Positions 26,645 through 33,779 of a DNA stretch of 64,000 nt are shown in pieces. Position 1 is the first letter of the stretch. Each line of letters starts with the position of its first letter. Both the position numbers and the translations under genes were made by a program. The notes beneath the pieces are model-generated. The model did not search any database. It was not told the DNA's origin and saw only the letters and a list, made by a program, of their open reading frames with translations. The DNA lies in assembly GCF_014202075.1 (NCBI RefSeq), contig NZ_JACHFZ010000001.1:768998-832997 (forward strand). The letters are read 5' to 3'. This stretch comes from Brevundimonas basaltis (GTDB taxonomy: Bacteria; Pseudomonadota; Alphaproteobacteria; Caulobacterales; Caulobacteraceae).

Positions 26645-27370
26645 ATGACCCAGCACACCGTCAAGGCCTATGGAGACGAACTGGACCAGCTGACCGCCGA
26701 GGTCGCCCGCATGGGCGGTCTGGCCGAGGCCCAGGTCGCCGACGCCATCGATTCCGTCGCCCGCCGCGACGTCGCCCTCGGCCGTTCGGTGGTCGAGCGC
26801 GACGCCAGGCTGGACGCCCTGCAGCGCGAGATCGAGAAGAAGGCCATCCGCCTGATCGCCCTGCGCCAGCCAGTCGCCTCGGACCTGCGCCGCACCCTGT
26901 CGTCGATGAAGCTGGCCACCGACCTGGAGCGCACCGGCGACCTGGCCAAGAACATCGCCAAGCGCGGCCTGATCCTCGCCGAGGGCGATCCGATGCAGCC
27001 GCTAACGCGGTCGATCGAGCGGATGGGCAAGCTGGTCTCCATGCGCCTGCGCGACGTGCTCGACGCCTACGCCGCCGGCGAGATCGAGCGGGCCGTGGCC
27101 GTCTGGAACACCGACGACGAGGTCGACGAGCACTACAACAGCCTGTTCCGCGAACTGCTGACCTACATGATGGGCGACCCGCGCACGATCGGGGCCTGCA
27201 CCCACCTGCTGTTCATGGCCAAGAACCTCGAGCGCATCGGCGACCACGCCACCAACATCGCCGAGACGATCTACTACGAGATCACCGGCCAGGAGTTCAC
27301 CGGCGAGCGCCCGCGCTGGAACCCCGACACCGCCGAAGACATCCCCGAGCCGCCCGCCGACGACGCCTGA
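26645..27370 (+). CDS. phoU: Phosphate signalling protein PhoU
   Basis: A 241-residue protein with the two PhoU three-helix repeats (about 20-105 and 120-210). The metal-binding-type helices are DLERTGDLAKNIAKR and NLERIGDHATNIAE. It links PstB to PhoR and represses the Pho response when phosphate is plentiful. It is co-transcribed with pstB and phoB. Confidence 0.95.
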   Translation: MTQHTVKAYGDELDQLTAEVARMGGLAEAQVADAIDSVARRDVALGRSVVERDARLDALQREIEKKAIRLIALRQPVASDLRRTLSSMKLATDLERTGDLAKNIAKRGLILAEGDPMQPLTRSIERMGKLVSMRLRDVLDAYAAGEIERAVAVWNTDDEVDEHYNSLFRELLTYMMGDPRTIGACTHLLFMAKNLERIGDHATNIAETIYYEITGQEFTGERPRWNPDTAEDIPEPPADDA

Positions 27371-27386
27371 GACCCGGAGAACCGCC

Positions 27387-28076
27387 GTGCAGCCCTATGT
27401 TCTGGTGATGGAAGACGAGGACGCCCTGGCCACCCTCATCCAGTACAACCTCGAGAAGGAAGGCTACCGCGTCGTCGTCGCCGCCGACGGCGAGGAGGGC
27501 ATGCTTCAGATCGAGGAGCGGTTGCCCGATCTGGTGCTACTGGACTGGATGCTGCCCAAGCTGTCCGGCATCGAGGTCTGCCGGCGCATCCGCGGCAAGG
27601 CCGAGACCCGAAACCTGCCGGTCATCATGCTCACCGCCCGTGGCGAGGAATCCGACCGCGTGCGCGGCCTCGACACCGGCGCCGACGACTACATGACCAA
27701 GCCGTTCTCGATGGTCGAGTTGAACGCCCGCATCCGCGCCGTGCTGCGCCGCATCCGCCCGGGCCTGGCTGACGACCGCCTGAACCACGGCGACATTGTC
27801 ATCGACCGCGTCGCCCATCGCGTGCGCCGCGCCGGAACCGAGATCCACCTCGGTCCGACCGAGTTCCGCCTGCTCGACCATCTGATGCAGCACCCCGGTC
27901 GGGTGTTCAGCCGCGAACAGTTGCTCGACGCCGTCTGGGGTTCGGATGTCTACGTCGAGGCCCGCACCGTCGACGTCCACGTCGGCCGCCTGCGCAAGGC
28001 GCTGAACCTCGAGGGCACGGTCAACCCGATCCGGACGGTGCGGTCTGCGGGCTATTCGCTGGATTTGGGGGGATAG
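27387..28076 (+). CDS. phoB: Phosphate-regulon response regulator PhoB
   Basis: A 229-residue OmpR-family regulator. The receiver domain (1-120) has phospho-acceptor Asp53 in LVLLDWMLPK. The C-terminal winged helix ends ARTVDVHVGRLRKALN. It activates the pst operon and other phosphate-starvation genes from PhoR-phosphate. The start is GTG at 27387 with GGAGA upstream, 16 bases after phoU. It closes the phoR-pstCAB-phoUB block. No pstS is present, as in Caulobacter, where it lies elsewhere. Confidence 0.96.
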   Translation: MQPYVLVMEDEDALATLIQYNLEKEGYRVVVAADGEEGMLQIEERLPDLVLLDWMLPKLSGIEVCRRIRGKAETRNLPVIMLTARGEESDRVRGLDTGADDYMTKPFSMVELNARIRAVLRRIRPGLADDRLNHGDIVIDRVAHRVRRAGTEIHLGPTEFRLLDHLMQHPGRVFSREQLLDAVWGSDVYVEARTVDVHVGRLRKALNLEGTVNPIRTVRSAGYSLDLGG

Positions 28077-28089
28077 GGGCCGCTCCGCC

Positions 28090-28650
28090 TCAGTTGGCGA
28101 ACGGGTCGACAGGGTCCGGGATGCGCCCGCCGAGCAGTTGTTGCAGATGTTTGAAGGCGTTGAATACGCGGTCTGGTTCTCGACAGCTTTGAAAGGTCGT
28201 TGAGGTCGTCTTGGAGCTCCGTGCAGCGGCGGCATCCACAACGTCTCCCACCGACGAGAGAGCAGAGTCTGGATGTATGTTTGCTCCGAAAATGCAATCT
28301 ATAACCCCACAACTGAAATAGACATTCCCATTGTTGTACGTAATGACATCAACGGTGCGCAGATCGAATGTATGCACATAGTATTCATACGATCCGCCAA
28401 TCGTTCCGGGCCTCCCATCACGTAGTGGTGGACGCCAACGCATGAGCGCGATCTTGTTTCGGTGAAGAGACACGCTTTGATGGTATCTCGCATCAGAGAC
28501 ATGCTCACTGCAGCGCTGGTTGATGTAAGAAAGCGTATCGTCAATATTCAGGCTTTGCGCCGCGGCGGGGGTGGCGCAGGCGAGACTGGCGAGCAGGGCC
28601 AGGCCGGCCCCGTTCAGGGTGGCGCGCCGCAAGGATCGTGGGGTCGTCAT
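28090..28650 (-). CDS. Secreted protein of unknown function (last gene of the small secreted-protein locus)
   Basis: A 186-residue protein with signal peptide LALLASLACATPAAAQS, cut near residue 32. A strong AGGAGG precedes ATG 28650. The mature part has IDDTLSYINQRC, HRNKIALMRW, VITYNNGNVYFSCGVIDCI and a C-terminal VFNAFKHLQQLLGG ending PFAN. This ABC-like order (a short helix, a strand-rich middle, and an RVxxAFxHL helix near the end) recalls a widespread unnamed secreted domain, but no firm family match can be made by eye. The middle (about 28290-28500) is clearly richer in A and T than its surroundings, which suggests a different origin for part of the gene. Confidence 0.75.
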   Translation of the reverse strand: MTTPRSLRRATLNGAGLALLASLACATPAAAQSLNIDDTLSYINQRCSEHVSDARYHQSVSLHRNKIALMRWRPPLRDGRPGTIGGSYEYYVHTFDLRTVDVITYNNGNVYFSCGVIDCIFGANIHPDSALSSVGDVVDAAAARSSKTTSTTFQSCREPDRVFNAFKHLQQLLGGRIPDPVDPFAN

Positions 28651-28724
28651 GATGTCCTCCTGGGGTCGGCCCGGGCCGTGTCCGGGCGGGCGTGGGAAAC
28701 GAGATCGACGGCGCCGGTCCGCCT

Positions 28725-29177
28725 CTAGAAACTGCCGGATTCGACGACGCTGTAGCCGTGCCGATCCTGATAGCCGCCGTCGCGCAGGCGCAGCTGGCGG
28801 ACCGCCTCCCGTTTCGCCGCCGTCCGGTTGGCGCCGTAGCCGAGGGCCCAGCGCGTGTAGGGGGCGCCTGCATAGTCCAGCCGGCGACCGCCGAGGATCA
28901 GGACATACTGACCATGCTCCATGGACCGGCTGCGGTCACAGTGCGGCGCCCAGTTGTTGCTGCCGCCATACCGCCGATTGTCGAAATCCTCGCGTGCCTG
29001 CCTCTCCAGGGTGCGACTGTTGATGCTTGGGGATCGGCGAATGAAATACTGTTTGTCGTCGCCGCCGCCGGTGGCATTGCTGCCGACTTCAATGCAGACG
29101 GCGACGCCGCCGGCCTGGGCGGGGGTAGTCAGGGCCAGGGCGCCGAGACCTGCGATGGCGATGAGCAGGGTTTTCAT
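28725..29177 (-). CDS. Secreted protein of unknown function
   Basis: A 150-residue protein. The signal peptide MKTLLIAIAGLGALALTTPA, cut after AQA, is almost identical to that of the gene at 29526. The mature part has two cysteines (VAVCIEV, WAPHCDR), a Gly/Asp loop, and RWALGYGANRTAAKREAVRQL near the end, loosely like repeat units of secreted DUF4189-type proteins. No catalytic motif was seen. Same direction and spacing pattern as its neighbours. Confidence 0.7.
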   Translation of the reverse strand: MKTLLIAIAGLGALALTTPAQAGGVAVCIEVGSNATGGGDDKQYFIRRSPSINSRTLERQAREDFDNRRYGGSNNWAPHCDRSRSMEHGQYVLILGGRRLDYAGAPYTRWALGYGANRTAAKREAVRQLRLRDGGYQDRHGYSVVESGSF

Positions 29178-29220
29178 GGTCTCTCCAGTTCTGTGCGTTC
29201 GATAGTGCGGAGCTTTGAAC

Positions 29221-29484
29221 TCAGTCGTCCGTTCTGCGGGTCACGATGACGGTGCAGACGAAGTCATGACTGCCGCGCTGCACGCAGCGGCACGGGCTGA
29301 TCGAGATCACCCCCTCCTGGCTGCCGATTCTCGCGGAGCGGTTGACGGCTCGGCAGGCCAGAGCTTCCGTCGTCGCGCTGCCCTGAACGGGGTAGCTTCT
29401 GACCCCGGCGCCGGCAGGCGCCGATAGCGACAGAGCCAGTCCGGCGACGATGACTGTGGCGCGGCATGTGGTGAGAACAGGCAC
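29221..29484 (-). CDS. Small secreted Cys-containing protein, SPCxC type
   Basis: An 87-residue protein with signal peptide (VIVAGLALSLSAPAGAG). The mature part of about 60 residues contains EALACRAVNR, ISPCRCVQRG and DFVCTVIVTRR, with four cysteines. The same arrangement (A-C, SPCxC, V-C) occurs in the gene at 30345, so the two look like paralogues. Four cysteines suggest two disulfides in the periplasm. Function unknown. Confidence 0.65.
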   Translation of the reverse strand: MPVLTTCRATVIVAGLALSLSAPAGAGVRSYPVQGSATTEALACRAVNRSARIGSQEGVISISPCRCVQRGSHDFVCTVIVTRRTDD

Positions 29485-29525
29485 GATCGGTCTCCCTTTT
29501 TCATCTGCTCAGGATGTTGGTTTGT

Positions 29526-29921
29526 TCACGGCCAGGCGACGGCGCCCACGCTCCGGCAATAGGATTCAGCCTCGGCGCCGTTGAGCTCCGCGACGTTCTT
29601 CATCAGGCCGCGGTCAACCATCTCGAGCATGAGATCGATATTGTCGCCCATCGCCAGCGCGAGATATCGCAGCGTCTGGACCTCATGGCGGCTGGGCATC
29701 CCGCCGCCGGCGCGGTCGCGCGACCGGATCATCAGTCCGTTGTAGTTGCAGGTCAGACGCGCCGCCGCGAGGGCGCACTCCCGGGTCGCACGACCCGAGC
29801 ACGCCTGATCGACTTCGTCGACCTGCTCCGAGGCGCGGGCGAAGTCGTCGCGTCCGGCGTGGGCGGGCGTGGTCAGGGTCAGGGCGCCGAGGCCCGCGAT
29901 AGCGATGATCAGGGTCTTCAT
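29526..29921 (-). CDS. Secreted protein of unknown function
   Basis: A 131-residue protein starting MKTLIIAIAGLGALTLTTPA (cut after AHA), nearly the same signal peptide as the gene at 28725. The mature helical part contains four cysteines (QACSG, RECALA, LTCNYN, SYCRS) and ends VGAVAWP. GGGAGAG upstream supports the ATG at 29921 over an upstream in-frame start. Function unknown. Confidence 0.7.
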   Translation of the reverse strand: MKTLIIAIAGLGALTLTTPAHAGRDDFARASEQVDEVDQACSGRATRECALAAARLTCNYNGLMIRSRDRAGGGMPSRHEVQTLRYLALAMGDNIDLMLEMVDRGLMKNVAELNGAEAESYCRSVGAVAWP

Positions 29922-29961
29922 GGGGTTCTCTCCCAGAGTTGGGCATCGGGCTGAGCGGGGC

Positions 29962-30348
29962 TCATCGGGGCGGGCGGGGGATGCAGGGGCGGCCATCCAT
30001 GACGGCGTCATAGGTGTAGGCCCCCATCAGCGAGGCCGGGCGGCCGTCGGAATACCAGGTGGCGTTGTAGCCGTGGCCGGCGTTGGCCGCGTACGGGCAG
30101 TGATAGACGGACGGCTGACGCCGCCGGTCGCGCCCCCGCCGCTCGTCATAGCCTCGCTCCAGCCAGCGGATTCCGGCGTATTTGCGCTGGAGGCAGACGC
30201 TGTCATGGCCGATGAACTCGCCGTCGCGATAGATCGAGCACTGTTCGTAGTCGCCACGGGTCAGGTTCTGGGCCGCGGCGGGGGCCGCGCCCGCCGCGCT
30301 CAGGGTGAGCGCGGCGAGCAGCGTTCCGCAAAGCCGGCGACCGGTCAT
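29962..30348 (-). CDS. Secreted protein of unknown function
   Basis: A 128-residue protein with signal peptide LLAALTLSAAGAAPAAAQN. The mature part is rich in Tyr, Arg and Cys (YEQCSIYRDGEFIG, DSVCLQRKYAG, YHCPYAANAGHGYNATWY, GRPCIPRPPR). The ATG at 30348 overlaps the stop of the gene at 30345 (ATGA), so the two are translationally coupled. No family recognised. Confidence 0.7.
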   Translation of the reverse strand: MTGRRLCGTLLAALTLSAAGAAPAAAQNLTRGDYEQCSIYRDGEFIGHDSVCLQRKYAGIRWLERGYDERRGRDRRRQPSVYHCPYAANAGHGYNATWYSDGRPASLMGAYTYDAVMDGRPCIPRPPR

Positions 30349-30614
30349 TCCCGACGCTCGTAGGTGAATTTGATTTCGCAGACGTAGCCATAGACCCGGC
30401 CGGCGCTGTTGCGGCGCGGGCTGCAGTCGCACGGGCTCATGCGCGTGACCCGCGTATAGCGGTCCTCGTAGCGGCTCTGGATCCGCTGGCGAGCGGTGCT
30501 GCAGGCCTCCGCCTGGGTTGCGCCGGGGGCCGACAGGGTCATATCGCCCGCATGGACGGGGACGGCGGCGCCCAGCATCGCCACGGACAGTGCGGTGAAA
30601 ATGGTCATCTTCAC
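30345..30614 (-). CDS. Small secreted Cys-containing protein, SPCxC type
   Basis: An 89-residue protein. GGAGGAGG seven bases upstream selects the GTG at 30614 over an ATG two codons later. The signal peptide ends near VHAGD. The mature part has AEACSTARQRI, RMSPCDCSPRR and GYVCEIKFTYERR, the same cysteine plan as the gene at 29221. It is the first of the six secreted-protein genes behind the regulator at 30767 and is coupled to the next by an ATGA overlap. Confidence 0.7.
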   Translation of the reverse strand: MKMTIFTALSVAMLGAAVPVHAGDMTLSAPGATQAEACSTARQRIQSRYEDRYTRVTRMSPCDCSPRRNSAGRVYGYVCEIKFTYERRE

Positions 30615-30687
30615 GGTGGGTCCTCCTCCAGGTCTCTGGATGACCGGAAGCGTGACCCGGGCGGATCGGAGGAATCTTTGCCCGACC

Positions 30688-30739
30688 GCTGAACAATGCT
30701 GAAAGATCTTGTGCCGCAATTCTGAAAATTGTGAATTGC
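30688..30739. promoter_or_regulatory. Direct and inverted repeats upstream of the secreted-protein locus
   Basis: GCTGAA occurs at 30688 and 30698, exactly ten bases apart. TCTGAA (30721) and TGTGAA (30730) follow, nine bases apart. A perfect inverted repeat GCAATTC-N10-GAATTGC spans 30716-30739. Ten-base direct repeats are the usual target of OmpR/ToxR-type winged helices, and the neighbouring gene encodes such a domain. The region lies 75-125 bases before the GTG at 30614. Confidence 0.45.
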
Positions 30740-30766
30740 AGGCGATTTCCGCTGGTTGTGCGAGAG

Positions 30767-32605
30767 CTATCCCGCCTCGGGCCCGTCCAGCCCGGCCAGC
30801 ATTCGCGCCTCGATCAGCGCGGGATAGGTCTTCGGAAGGGCGTCGACCGCGCCGAGCGCCGACAGACAGGCCCGCCCCGCCCGCCGCGCCGCCGCCGCAT
30901 CGTCCCGCGCCACGGCGACCTGTCCGGCGAGGCAATGCAGCCGGGCGCGCCACGGATGATCGGGCATGACGAACGCCTGATCCATAGCGTCGCCGGCGCG
31001 GCGCCGTTCGGCCTCCGCCTCGTCCGCCTGGCCGAGCGCGGCCAGGGTGCGGGCCCAGCGCAGATGGAAATGCGCGGCCTTGCCGGCCCGCCCGTAGAGC
31101 ACCCTCGCCCCGGTCTGGCGGGCTTCGCGCAGCAGGGCGGCGGCGCGCGCGTCCTCGCCCGCCATCGCCTCGGCAAGGGCCAGTTCGCTCATCGTGTACA
31201 GGGTCCAGAAATGATCGGCCCCGAGGGTTTCGCGATAGCGTTCGAGCAGGGCGCGCAACAGGGCGCCGGCGTCCCCGGCCTCGCCCCGCCACAGATGGGC
31301 GACGGCGCGGCTGTAGGCGGGCGACAAGGACTCCGGATGATCCGGACCCAGGGTGGTGTCGAAGATCAGTCGGGCGCGATCCAGTTGCTCGTCGGCGCGG
31401 ACGTAGTCGCCGCTGTCCACCAGGAAGTCGCCGTAGTCAGCATGGGCCCAGGCGGTCAGGGGGTGCGCGTCGCCGTGCAGGGTCTGGCGCATCGCCAGAT
31501 GGCGCCGCAGCGCGCCCGCGGCGGGCTCGAACCGGCCGAGCTTGCGCAGCGACAGGCCGAGGAACCATTCCGCGTCCGCCCGCTCTTCCCCGCTCAGCCT
31601 CCCGCCCGGCTTCAGGGCTTCGGTCAGGGCGACGGCGGCCGCGTCATACTCGCCGATCTCGAACTGCAGCTTGGCTCGCGCGATCCGGGCCGCGTTCAAA
31701 TGTGGAGAGCCCGACGCCCGCGCCCCCTGCTCGGCTCTCAGACAGATCCGTTCGGCGCGGCGCGGCTCGCCGGCCAGTCGCAAATTCTGGCAGATCGCGA
31801 TGTCGATCGGAACGCTCTCGGCGGCGCGTGATCCATGCAGACGAGCGCTCAGATTGTAGGCGCGATCCAGATGGCTGACCGCCTTCTCGTACTCGCCCCA
31901 GTTCGAAAACGCCTCGGCGACCATCCGATGCAGCGTCACCCGGGTCGGGGCGTCTTCCCGCAGCCGATCGTCCATCGTCGCCGCTGCCCGTTCGATCGCC
32001 TCGCGCAGCGACCGGTCCTGAAACGCGGGCGAATAGGGGTCTGCGGACGACAGGACATCCGATCCGAGAAAATCTACCAGCGCCTCGACCTGCCGCGTCT
32101 GTTCGGCGGCCTCCTTGCGGGCGGTCCACCCCCAGCCGACCGCCAGCCCGGCCGCGGTCAGGCTGAGCCCGACCAGCACCGCCCCCAAGACGACCGCCGT
32201 GCGGATGCGGCTGCCGAACAGCCGGGCCCCGAGCTGCGACAGCCGGCCGTTGAGCCCGTCCGTCCGGCCCGGGGGACGCGGCGTGCGCTGCACGGGCCCC
32301 GTCAGCCGGTAGCCGTTGCCGTAGAGCGCCTCGATCCGGACCCCGTCATCGCCGAGCGCCTGACGCAACCGACCGATGGCCTTGGCGAGCGAGTTTTCAT
32401 GCACGACGCGCCCGGGCCAGCCGGCCTCGAGCAGCGCATCCTTGCCGAGCGGCTCTCCGGCCTGTTCCAGCAAGGCGGCCAGCAGAGCCAGACAGCTGCG
32501 ATCGATATCGACGGCCTCTCCGGCCACCGCCAGCGTGGACTCGACCGCGTCAAACTCGACGCCGCCGAAGCGCCAGATCGCGGCCCCCGTAGGATTGTCC
32601 CCCAT
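30767..32605 (-). CDS. Membrane-anchored winged-helix regulator with TPR region (CadC/ToxR-like)
   Basis: A 612-residue one-component regulator. The N-terminal winged helix (about 10-105; LALLAALLEQAGEPLGKDALLEAGWPG, VHENSLAKAIGRLRQALGD, IEALYGNGYRLTG) is of the Trans_reg_C type. A single helix (about 137-160, AVVLGAVLVGLSLTAAGLAV) would place the rest, a chain of tetratricopeptide-like repeats (about 180-600), in the periplasm. The layout is that of CadC-like proteins that sense an envelope signal and bind DNA directly. It lies just upstream of, and in line with, six secreted-protein genes, its likely targets or partners. Confidence 0.85.
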   Translation of the reverse strand: MGDNPTGAAIWRFGGVEFDAVESTLAVAGEAVDIDRSCLALLAALLEQAGEPLGKDALLEAGWPGRVVHENSLAKAIGRLRQALGDDGVRIEALYGNGYRLTGPVQRTPRPPGRTDGLNGRLSQLGARLFGSRIRTAVVLGAVLVGLSLTAAGLAVGWGWTARKEAAEQTRQVEALVDFLGSDVLSSADPYSPAFQDRSLREAIERAAATMDDRLREDAPTRVTLHRMVAEAFSNWGEYEKAVSHLDRAYNLSARLHGSRAAESVPIDIAICQNLRLAGEPRRAERICLRAEQGARASGSPHLNAARIARAKLQFEIGEYDAAAVALTEALKPGGRLSGEERADAEWFLGLSLRKLGRFEPAAGALRRHLAMRQTLHGDAHPLTAWAHADYGDFLVDSGDYVRADEQLDRARLIFDTTLGPDHPESLSPAYSRAVAHLWRGEAGDAGALLRALLERYRETLGADHFWTLYTMSELALAEAMAGEDARAAALLREARQTGARVLYGRAGKAAHFHLRWARTLAALGQADEAEAERRRAGDAMDQAFVMPDHPWRARLHCLAGQVAVARDDAAAARRAGRACLSALGAVDALPKTYPALIEARMLAGLDGPEAG

Positions 32606-32712
32606 CCCGCAACCTTAAGCGCGATTTCCCCGCGCGCAATTCGAAGGTTGGCGAGGCGGTCCGCCACCCGGCGGGGCCGCCGGAGGGATCGCGAGCCGGG
32701 GTCGCGGCGGGC

Positions 32713-33630
32713 TTACCCCGCCTCGACCTCTTCCGGCGCCAGCTCATACACCGTCGCGCAATATTCGCAGGCGACCCGGATCTTGCCGTCGGGCTCGACC
32801 ATCTCCGCCCGCTCCTCCGGCGAGAAGGAGGACAGCACCGTGCCGATGCGATCCTTGGAGCAGCGGCACACCGCCTGAAGCGCGCGCGGGTTCTCCAGCC
32901 GCACGCCGTCCTCGTGGAACAGGCGAAAAAGCAGCGTCTCGGGGGAGACGGTCGGATCGATCAGTTCGTCGTCAGCCAGCGTCTGGAACAGCGCCCGCGA
33001 ACGGTCCCACGCCTCCTCGGTGGAGCCGCGCGCGGCGTCGCCGGCGATCAGCTGGATCAGCGCCCCGCCGGCCCGCCAGGCCGTGCCGGCCCCGGTGGTC
33101 ACCGCGCCGACCGCCAGCCGCACCCGGGTCGGGATTTGCTCGGACTGCTGGAAATAGTGTTCGGCCGCCAGCGACAGGCTCTCGCCCTCGATCGGGGTGA
33201 TGCCCTGGGTGCGCTCGAAGTCGGGGCCGCGGTCCAGCGTCATCACGAACAGCCCCCCGCCGAGCAGCGTCTTCGCGCCGGGCCGGGCGAATCCCTGCGA
33301 GGCGGCGGCCACCTCGGCCTCGTCGAAGCGGCAGTAGCCGCGCAGATGGCCCCGGGTGTCGTAGTCGGCCACGACGTAGCGCACCGGCCCGTCGCCCTGG
33401 GCCTGAACGATCAGCCGACCCTCGAACTTGAGGCTGGAGCCGATCAGGGCCGCCAGGACGCAAGCCTCGCCCAGCAGGGCGGCGACCGGCTCGGGATAGG
33501 CGTGGGCCGACAGGATGGCGTCGATGGTCTCGCCCAGCCGGACCAGCCGGCCGCGCACCGGCCAGCCCTCGATCTGGAAAGCGGCGGCGAGATTGTCGGC
33601 CATGGGTGCGGCGGGCGCGTGATCGGTCAC
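32713..33630 (-). CDS. hslO: Redox-regulated chaperone Hsp33
   Basis: A 305-residue cytoplasmic holdase activated by oxidative unfolding. The zinc-binding CxC (VCRCSKDRIG) and CxxC (ACEYCATVYEL) motifs near the C-terminus are both intact. The N-terminal domain has LGGGLFVMTLDRG. The start is GTG at 33630 with GAGGA upstream; an ATG at 33603 is also possible. No redox partner gene is adjacent. Confidence 0.94.
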   Translation of the reverse strand: MTDHAPAAPMADNLAAAFQIEGWPVRGRLVRLGETIDAILSAHAYPEPVAALLGEACVLAALIGSSLKFEGRLIVQAQGDGPVRYVVADYDTRGHLRGYCRFDEAEVAAASQGFARPGAKTLLGGGLFVMTLDRGPDFERTQGITPIEGESLSLAAEHYFQQSEQIPTRVRLAVGAVTTGAGTAWRAGGALIQLIAGDAARGSTEEAWDRSRALFQTLADDELIDPTVSPETLLFRLFHEDGVRLENPRALQAVCRCSKDRIGTVLSSFSPEERAEMVEPDGKIRVACEYCATVYELAPEEVEAG

Positions 33631-33779
33631 GGCGGGTCCTCGAAAGGCGATTGTGCGGAAGCGCCGCAAGATAGGCGCCCGTATCGCGATTGGTAAGGGC
33701 GGCGTGCTAGAGCAGGAACAAGCGGGGCCGCGGTCCCGTTTCCTCGAAGGCGCACAGACCTCAATCAGCCGGCGATTTC

